A stretch of 64,000 nucleotides of DNA from Basidiobolus meristosporus CBS 931.73 (lineage: Eukaryota; Basidiobolomycota; Basidiobolomycetes; Basidiobolales; Basidiobolaceae): NCBI GenBank assembly GCA_002104905.1, contig MCFE01000108.1, positions 1-64,000 of the forward strand. Direction: 5' to 3'. The notes below the pieces were generated by a model that saw only the letters and a list, made by a program, of their open reading frames with translations, did not search any database and was not told the DNA's origin. A program made the position numbers and the translations under genes. Of this stretch, positions 56,991 through 64,000 are shown piece after piece; within the stretch, counting starts at the first letter, position 1, and every line of letters starts with the position of its first letter.

Positions 56991-58224
56991 TCTGGTCCCC
57001 ATACCAAGCCTCAACTCATCTTTAGCACAACCCAGACAAAATCCATCCCTCAGCTGACAAGCGCGGTCCAGACCGGAAAAGTCAATGTTAGATCCATTTG
57101 AGTTCTTGCCAAATGATTTTAGTATGGCCCAAGTGTCTATGATGAGCCTTCATACAGATATTTGGGCACTACTGATAAATCTAGCACAACTAGATACCTC
57201 TGAGAGTCAATAAAGATGGAAGAATTTGAGTAGAAAGCTGTGGCATGAGTTCTACATCAAGATGCCAGCCAATGTATGTAAAAAGATATATAACAAGACA
57301 AGTATTGAAATCAAGAATGAGCTGAGAGTGAGGGGATTTGACAAAGAAGCTGCGTGGGAACAATTTTGCATGCAATTTGCACAGTAAGGGTTGGACGCAT
57401 CTGTTTGTGCCTCAACTTTGGGAACCAAAGAGATTTTGAATGAGTTTTTGCCTCAAATGACTAATGTACTAAGTGATATATTAGTAGAGCTAAGTGGCTT
57501 CCAAGAGCAATATACACAGGACTCATCCAGGCAACAGCTCCAAAGTATCAGACAGAGGGTAAGTGAATACCTTGAGGAATCAGATGGTGAGCTTCAGGAG
57601 GAAGAATACAGACCGCAAGCAACATTGTCCAGATTGTGCCAGCACACCTTGCTGGATTCCCTACCATCTCTTGCAACCACAGCGTGCCGGTGCACGTCAG
57701 TCCAGACCATGCCAACACGCTTTACCAGAATGCCCCGCATCAAGTCAATGCGCACGCTTTAGAGCAAAACTACAAGAACTTGCCAAACTGCTCATTTAGA
57801 CACAAGTCCATTGGAGCGGACCAGGTTGCGTCAACATGCGGCATCACATCAAACTCAGCCAAGGGCCATCTCAACACGTCAAGGTGCGCCTGCGAGTGCC
57901 TTTTTGCCTGACCATCAGCAAGTTACTTCTGGTGAACTGACTGATGATGACCAAAATAAAGTGCCTCAACCACCGGAGCCCTTGGCAAGTAAAAGAACAC
58001 GTCAGCGCATGGCACTACAGGCCGGTTCAGTTGGTTCAGTCATAGCAATTCAGTGCGGCCAAGCTGCAGCATTGCACTCATCAACTAGGAGGCAAAATAC
58101 TGACTACAAATACACAAGTAGCCAAGAGGATAGTCAGCCAGGAAGTAGTGTAGGTGTGCAAAGTGAGTCACTACCAAATGCTTCAGTAGTAATCCCTGTG
58201 GGAAAAAAACCCAGGAGAAGATGA
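56991..58224 (+). pseudogene. Harbinger H3 ORF2 (accessory protein), broken
   Basis: Homologue of H2 ORF2. The start codon is lost: the region reading ATGGTCGCCATACC in H2 is CTGGTCCCCATACC here. Blocks PFEFLPNDF, SLHTDIWALLINLAQLDTSES, RWKNLSRKLWHEFYIKMP and ANVCKKIYNKTS are followed by an open stretch 57391-57762 (SVCASTLGTKEILNEF, LSGFQEQYTQDSSRQQ). After an indel comes the open 57811-58224 frame with PQPPEPLASKRTRQRMA and the C-terminal KKPRRR. An in-frame TAA after SESQ stands next to the codon that is TGA in H1 and H2. Probably a DNA-binding partner of the transposase, inferred from element architecture only. Confidence 0.72.
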
Positions 58225-58950
58225 TGCAATTGCTTTGAATTGCTCACATTTGTAATGATCCCAACAACCCTTTTTTTTTGCAATCCAAATTGAGCCATTG
58301 CAAATCAGTGATCATCAAATTTTTGATATAAGTAATATCAAGGTTGTCTCACATTTGAGACAGAACCCTTATAAATAAACACCCTGCATATATATACATC
58401 ATCTGTAATACCAGTGCAGCTATTGGATCTGTTTTGCACCTACACAATTGCTTGCGTGCTAGCTATGACATCTTGTCCAAACACTAGGATCAGGGATTTA
58501 CTTGCTCAATGGGCAAAATGGGATATTTGATGGTGAGTCAGGTAGCTTTTTCAGTAGTCAATGAGCCAATTGGGGGCTGCCAGCTTCAGGATACTTTTGG
58601 ACCAATTAACCACTGAGATACCATCCAATTGGAGTGAGGGTAATCAAAATGGTAAGTATCAGTGTAGTTTATAGTGTGATACACATTTATTGCCATTTAC
58701 ACTAAAGAAGCATATCCAAATACTGGATTTTACCTGCCATTATAGCAGTATCCAATTGTGCACATGATGCAAACATTACAAGTTGGCACAATCATCCGTG
58801 CCAACCTCATTGTGTCAGATTGTGCCATAGTGTGCAAGATTGTCCCGCATAGTGCAAAATTGTCCAAGAACAATCCTGCCTTCTGGTAGCTATGATTTTG
58901 CACCCAATTGTTCTTTACAACCACGGATTGCGCCGCACACCCTGGCACGG
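58225..58950. other. H3 ORF2-side terminal region, non-coding
   Basis: Conserved with 32360-33090 in H2 (complement). It contains a T9 run after ORF2, CAGGGATTTACTTGCTCAATG-like sequence in pieces, and a subterminal zone with ATTGTGC/TTGTCC repeats and GCGCC motifs. No gene is supported. Confidence 0.65.
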
Positions 58951-60022
58951 TGTAGTGGTGTATAGGTCCAAGGGAGAGATACATCCAACACTTCTCAAGT
59001 GTTTTGTGTGTGGGGTGTTCACTGGGTGCGATAACCTCTGGCAAAAGCTTGCTAGGAATACTTGGGTTCTGTCTCTAATCTAATGTGAAGGGGAATAAAG
59101 CCACAAGCTTGTCAAGGGAAAACTATTGAGCTACAATCCCCAACTTAGTTGGTGTCTTAACAAAAGTATGTGCTGGGTTCAGCGTCCTTTGAGATGACAA
59201 TGTACTAAAGCTTCCAAAGTCAAAACAACTGTAAACTCCACCAGCAGGGACTTGATAAGAATGCAGCTGTGGTCAATAGTTACAAAGACAGAAAAGTATC
59301 TTTGCCTGTACAAGAACAAACTTGGGAAAGAATCAAATATAAATAAAAGATACCTACTCTGAGTATTCCTCACAAGTAGTGCCTCCAAGGTCAGTTGGCT
59401 GTCAGCGCAGTTTCCAGGGAGTGTCCTGTGGTCTGGGGTTGGAAGTTCAGGTAGCAGCAGGTAGCAGTGATCACACTAATCAACAAGTTGGTATATTGAT
59501 AATAGGGATGATGATTTATTGTAGAGGGATAGCCTCCCTTATATACTTTTCTCACTGGCTAAGTGATTACTAATCATGGTGTTCCAGAAGGTTCCGGATA
59601 TCAATAGAAATCTTAATGACATCAGAATGACCTACAAATGTTCTAAGTAGGTGCCAGAAGGTTCTAAGAGGCACAGCACATCCAACCAATCAGGAATCAG
59701 TATTCTGAAACCTGTGTAACATGGGGATACCATATATGGTATGGAAATGGTAGGGATGGTGACACGGGTTGATCATGTGTCACGGGTACTGGCGCGGGTA
59801 CTTGCCTAATATAGAAGCACTTGTAGCTAGTAATCTTACATAAAGTGAGGGGTAACTTATGCAATAAGGTAAGCAGGTGTGATAGTCAACCAGCTTATGG
59901 GATAGTACTGATTGGGTAAGACAAATGGGATAAAACTAAAATGAGTGTAGTAGGGATATAGGGAAGTAGAAAATAAGGGAATGAGCACATCTGTCAGTGG
60001 GTGTCACTGTCACCCCACTACA
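58951..60022 (-). mobile_element. solo LTR-B, 1072 bp, target duplication ACGG
   Basis: Complement begins TGTAGTGG and ends CCACTACA (8 bp perfect inverted ends). It is flanked by ACGG at 58947-58950 and 60023-60026. The H2 terminal region shows the empty site, CCCTGGCATGGTACAAT (complement of about 32363-32379). It contains the ACCATATATGGTAT block shared with LTR-A. It is the uninterrupted reference for the LTR-B at 28465-30503. Confidence 0.93.
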
Positions 60023-60042
60023 ACGGTACAATGGAACAAGTC

Positions 60043-61700
60043 TAAAGTTTACTCAAGAAAAATTAGCTGCTGGTTGCACCCAACCCATCTTCGCATTACT
60101 TAACAGATAAACCATGCATTGGGGCTGCTTAGCTTCTTAATGCCATGGGCATAGGTGTCTCCATGTGCACATCTGTCCTCAGTATTTTCCAAGTCTTCCT
60201 GGCTGCCCTCCATGTGCTAACTAATCACATGCATGACACACTTGATGGTAATTCTTGTGATACAATTGGGATATGGTAGTACCTCCAACTTGACTTGTCT
60301 TCCTATCTCCCCACACATTTGCTCCATAGAAAACTCCCAAAAGGTTACGCAAGACCCAGTATTTCCCACAGACCAAACAAGATGGAGTAGAGAATGAATA
60401 CAGTAGCGGCAGAGATCTACACATTCAGCTTTATGTTAGTAGCATAGCTGCTCAGATTCTGTCACAAGCTCCTAGCACAATAGCTGTGGATGTGTCAAGT
60501 TGGCATTGGTGATCTGCCTCTGGATAGATATTGTTGCAATGTCCACATATGACTCCCAATGCTTCCAATGTACTCCTGGTAGCAATGGCTTCATAAGGGC
60601 ACTTGGATAAATACATATTCAGTTCATCCAGTCCTTGCACTTGAATTGTTGAATATGCATATGAATGTTGATAGGAACCTGTGAGAGGTAGTTAGGGTAG
60701 GGAATACTCTGCAATGTCTTGTCAATTATTTCAAATTCCTCTGGTATCTCAAAGGACTGATTTATCTGGAATTGCCCCATGTGCAACTTAGTGGTAGGTA
60801 TAGGGAGATTGTTGAAAAGCAAATGCATTCTCCTGGTGGAAAGCTTTTGCTTCAGCAGATACCCTATATTGTAAGCATCTCTGGTTTTCAATTGATCAAT
60901 ATTCTGGCCACTGGCTTATAGCTTGTCAACTTTGCTGCAATTGCATGTTGACTTCTGTACACTCTCTCTGTAGGCTGATGATATTCTTGGTGTTGGTGTT
61001 TGGGTAATAATAATATGTGTGCATTATGGAGTAAGTGCCCAGTATCTCACACATTCAATAGCAATACCCTGCATTGTACCCAGGAATGCCAGCTCTCTTG
61101 CTGATGACAGGGGTACCTCCAATGCCAAGAGTAATATGTGCTTTAACATGATGGCCACTTACTATTATTCTGCTGGAAAGCATACAAAACTCATTCAGCA
61201 ATAGATACAGGTAGCTCTCCAGGATGGATGGAGATTTAGGCCCAGATATCAGTGGGACTGCCATCAGAGTTTGGCTCTGATACTGTAAGATAAGTGGCAG
61301 ATTCAGGTTAATGAGAATCAGTGGCTGGCAGGATTTGCTGGTAGTGTTCTTGTTTAATGAGAAGCCATCAAGTGTCAAGGCAAAGGCATGGTCATACATA
61401 TCCTCAAATTAGCCCTTGCTTCTTTGCTATTTGTATTGTATGCCATCAAATATGTTGGATATGGTGGTACTTGATTGATATTAAGTGCAGCACTTTATAG
61501 CTACACAACAATTGTTGGACTGCATGAGCTTCCTTATACTGTGTATAACCAGGATATATCCAGAGTGTGAAAAATGTTTTCCCCCAATGGTAGTGGATTC
61601 CTGACAATTTGGACATGTTGCAATGGTAGCATTTTTGGATGTAGCCACCTGGTCTTTTTTCTCTTTTCTTGTGGTGTTGGATCAAATAAGTCATGTCCAT
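60043..61700 (-). pseudogene. Tnp2-type transposase, N-terminal and central parts, copy d
   Basis: Minus-strand relic. Starting near 61700 it encodes a degraded Cys/His N-terminus (KKREKRPGGYIQKCYHC). 61399-61055 then gives HAFALTLDGFSLNKN, LILINLNLPLIL, SGPKSPSILESYLYLLLNEF, VKAHITLGIGGTPVI and GYNAGYCY. A YYYP block follows near 61005, RRMHLLFNNLPI and NQSFEIPEEFEI at about 60830-60720, then a C-terminal stretch to 60043. It continues at 55565 beyond H3. Stops and frameshifts are present. It lacks the gypsy insertion and so serves as the empty-site reference for copy a. Confidence 0.85.
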
Positions 61701-61988
61701 GGGGCAAACAGCTTGACCTTCAATAACATAATGCTATTATATCACTTTTTGGTCCATACTCATGTGAATTTGAGACAGTCTTGTATTTGAGACATTGCAC
61801 CTACATGAATGTAAGATTCAATGATGACCCACCATTGTTAGTATTATAAATGATGTTATGGCACCACATACCCATGTATATGTAACACCATTTCCCTTTT
61901 GGTTTGACTCACTTCCATATATATGCTGCCAAAAACAAAGTAAAGTTGTCCAGTTTTCACCCAAACCCCGCAACTGACAGCAGCAGAA
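61701..61988. promoter_or_regulatory. divergent intergenic region of the Tnp2-type transposon, copy d
   Basis: Lies between the minus-strand Tnp2 and plus-strand ORFX relics. It aligns with the complement of 20860-21149: CATGAATGTAAGATTCAATG, AACACCATTTCCC, TTTGACTCACTTCC followed by ATATATATGCTGCC, and GACAGCAGCAGAAG at the ORFX start. Confidence 0.6.
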
Positions 61989-62762
61989 GAGCAGCTGGAC
62001 AACAGCTTGCTTTGATACTTGGTGCAAAAGTAGGGGTACAACCAAAATGGCCCTGTGGACAGTGTACTCACTGAAGGTAATAATGTGGACTCCTCAGGCT
62101 CTTAGTCAAGTGGGCAATTGGGAATCTCTGCAGAGCCTTGGCTGACCATAAGGCTGAGGCAAATGAGAATATAGCAAAAGCAGTGCCTTCAGCTGAAAAT
62201 CAGCAAGTGGCTGTTGTAGCTTCACCACCACCTGAATTAGGAAGTATTATGTCAGCTCATACCAAAGCATTAATGAGGTAATTAGGTGCAGTGGCTGACA
62301 GGATAGAAGCAATGGTGCAGAGAAATCTGAAAATAGTTAATAAACAAGATGAGTGGAATAAGGTGTAGATCAATCAATATCTCAAATAGAGAAAGCAGTA
62401 TCTTTGCTGCAAATGAGGAACTCAACTAGCTCAGTGTCACTGCCATGAATTGAGTCATTTCCCAATGTGATAGCAGAGGAACACTGTATAGTCTTCAAAG
62501 CATATCAACAGTATCCAAAGATGAAGCCCACAGAAAAACCTATTCCAGCATGGGAAGGTGAAGCTGTAGCATTTATACCAAAGCCTAAAAGTCAAAAGAC
62601 ATTGAAGATCTGTGAAGCCATTGAGTGCAATGATGAAGAATGGGCTAATATTCCAGAGGCAGTTAGAAGTCTACCATACCAACACCTCAAGACCAGCATA
62701 CTGCGGGACCATCAGGAACCTAAGGCTAAGCAGAATGCACTTCATTTGTTTCATGAGCATTA
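61989..62762 (+). pseudogene. ORFX copy d, N-terminal third
   Basis: The start codon is mutated. It shows the LGAVADRIEAMVQRNLKIV coiled-coil region with frameshifts, then an open 98-codon stretch at 62467-62763. That stretch has KPTEKPIPAWEGEAV, IPKPKSQKTLKI, ECNDEEWANIPEAVRS and QNALHLFHEH. Harbinger H4 cuts it at 62763, before the repeat-rich section. Confidence 0.75.
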
Positions 62763-64000
62763 GACTTTTTCTATTTCATAGTGCCACTTAGTGTCAGCCT
62801 GTTTATAGTGCTGGATCAATCTGGCACCCTACAGCACTATCTGGCAATATAATTTCTAACATGATGCCAGTGGTATGATACAGTTACTAGTAATTTTACT
62901 CAATCTTACTTATGTTGCTCAGAATAGTGCTTTCCTGGCTTTATTTACTCTTCATAATGCTCCAGACACATTTCTCTCAGTGAATGTCTTCTTGTATGAG
63001 CATACAGTGCATTAATAAGTATCTTAACTATTTTACCTATTCTGCTGTTTTCTCCTATATATGACTTTCCTCTGTATTTACCTGCCAATATGCTGAATCT
63101 TGTCAGATATCCAAGTGTGAGCTCTACCGTCACTCTGAAATGATAAATATCTCATTATAGAGCTTCTGCTTCCTGCTAAGCACACTATTCCTTGGCTTCC
63201 TACAAGCTGTAATACATCCTAATCTGTGACAATCCTCTCCTATATAGGCTAAGTCTGCCATACATTTCTCCCCTCCACTGAATTCAGGATGATTCTGTAC
63301 CCAGAGTGCTTTGTCATGCCTACTTCCAGCAAATGGCCCACCAAACCAGATGATGTTACCCTCAATGTCAGACAGCGCTTGAAACTTCACACAGTATGCC
63401 TTGTACTTGCCAGAATAAAAGTGCCTCTGCCCTCTAGAAGGTCTGTTAATCCTCACTGGGAAGGTATCCAAAATACTCCTGATATGGAACCTGTTGCTGA
63501 ACACTCTAGGATATGGAAGTCTATTGGGGCTTCTGAACCTAGTATTCCAAGCTTGCTCTAAGTCATTCATACCCTCTGCAAGGTGGTTCTCCATTGCTGT
63601 CAGCTTGGAATGAAAGCTTCTAGGACTTTTGTTGCCATGGATGGTGGGATGAAACCTTGTAGGGCAATAGTTCTTGTAACAGTAGAGAAGCTTAACAAGG
63701 GATCTCCTTGAGTAAATTGGGGTAGATAGTCCACAGTACTTGGAATAGATCTCCTGTAGTGTGTCAAAAGGAAATCCAATGGTAGTGATGTGATTGATGA
63801 GAAAAGACCATTCAGATGAGTAAGTCATATTAAAATTTGTGGATGATTGTATGGAGGTGGTTTGAATCAATTTGGCGCAATCTGCGTTATTTATCTGACT
63901 TTTAATGCATTATGATCAAATCTCCATTAGTTGCCGTGTATCCAATCATTATGTAGCAGAAATCATCCACAAACAATGCCTTGATACTTTTATTGATGCT
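62763..64000 (-). mobile_element. Harbinger-like element H4, cut by window edge
   Basis: Terminal repeat GACTTTTTCTATTTCATAG at 62763, followed by ATAGTGCCA-type motifs and the transposase on the minus strand. The region beyond 63828 corresponds to the divergent intergenic zone. ORF2 would lie outside the window. The flank is CATTA; its partner duplication cannot be checked. Confidence 0.88.
62945..63828 (-). pseudogene. Harbinger-like DDE transposase H4, one frameshift
   Basis: From the ATG at 63828 (MTYSSEWSFL) the frame is open to about 63130 and contains ILDTFPVRINRP and AGSRHDKALW, the first two catalytic acids. Near 63130-63150 one base is missing after KLYNEIF, shifting the frame. The last 60 codons follow in the other frame, with TVELTLGYLTRFS (Glu retained), KIVKILINALY and the end LREMCLEHYEE. 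Otherwise very close to H3. Confidence 0.88.

Larger units (their letters stand above)
55566..60042. mobile_element. Harbinger-like element H3 with an inserted solo LTR-B
   Basis: Left terminal repeat GACTTGTTCCATTGGATAG at 55566; right end TGGAACAAGTC at 60042. Flanks are TAAAA (55561-55565) and TAAAG (60043-60047). The transposase is on the minus strand and ORF2 on the plus strand, divergent. A solo LTR-B (58951-60022) lies 20 bp inside the right terminus. Without it H3 is about 3.4 kb, matching H2 less its MITE. Confidence 0.9.
54955..62762. mobile_element. two-gene Tnp2-type DNA transposon, copy d (split by Harbinger H3)
   Basis: Minus-strand Tnp2 (54955-55565 continued at 60043-61700), divergent spacer (61701-61988) and plus-strand ORFX (61989-62762). 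H3 (55566-60042) interrupts the transposase with a 5 bp near-duplication TAAAA/TAAAG. H4 cuts ORFX at 62763. The gene order and orientation match copy a exactly when reversed. Confidence 0.75.

Overview
The window looks like transposon-packed chromosomal DNA from a filamentous fungus with a large, repeat-rich genome. A basidiomycete such as a rust is my guess, but no host gene is present to prove it. The evidence is eukaryotic: Ty1/copia and Ty3/gypsy LTR retrotransposons with tRNA primer sites, a Tnp2-type (CACTA/EnSpm-like) transposase family with the fungal-style GHNG and HYYYP motifs, PIF/Harbinger-like DDE transposases, miniature elements, and an 11 kb satellite array. I found no tRNA, rRNA, CRISPR array, operon or host housekeeping gene.

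Layout: 1-2639 is a decayed copia body carrying two solo LTRs with perfect target duplications. 2640-13850 is a degenerate satellite built from a 34 bp module. 13851-16480 is mostly unassigned. 16485-18505 holds gypsy and copia relics. 18506-28464 is a two-gene Tnp2-type DNA transposon: an uncharacterised ORF (here called ORFX) on the minus strand, head to head with a Tnp2 transposase on the plus strand. A complete gypsy element (21790-26729, LTRs identical by eye, one open 1377-codon Gag-Pol frame) splits the transposase. 28465-30503 is a long LTR (type B) interrupted by a 964 bp insertion. 30504-36249 is a Harbinger-like element (H1) that contains a second one (H2, 32351-35995), which contains a 209 bp MITE.

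36250-43659 is a patchwork of copia LTRs and fragments, an LTR-A relic, two more ORFX copies and a 730 bp foldback element. 43660-54127 is the youngest complex: two copies of a Gag-protease-only LTR retrotransposon (both 618-codon frames open) share LTRs in tandem and are separated by a nearly complete copia element (46438-51126) whose flanks do not match. 54128-62762 holds further Tnp2/ORFX copies; one is split by Harbinger element H3, which itself carries a solo LTR-B. A fourth Harbinger copy (H4) runs off the right edge.

Functionally these are layers of selfish elements. The gypsy element is the only one that looks autonomous and intact. The Gag-protease element looks non-autonomous and would need pol functions from elsewhere. 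H3 retains an open transposase with all three putative catalytic acids and might have mobilised the MITE and foldback. The most interesting items are the recurrent divergent ORFX/Tnp2 gene pair, the Harbinger-like family with apparent 5 bp target duplications, the Gag-protease element in a tandem LTR array, the half-tRNA primer site overlapping the copia gag start region, and the palindrome-bearing 34 bp satellite. All comparisons were made by eye within the window; no database search was run.
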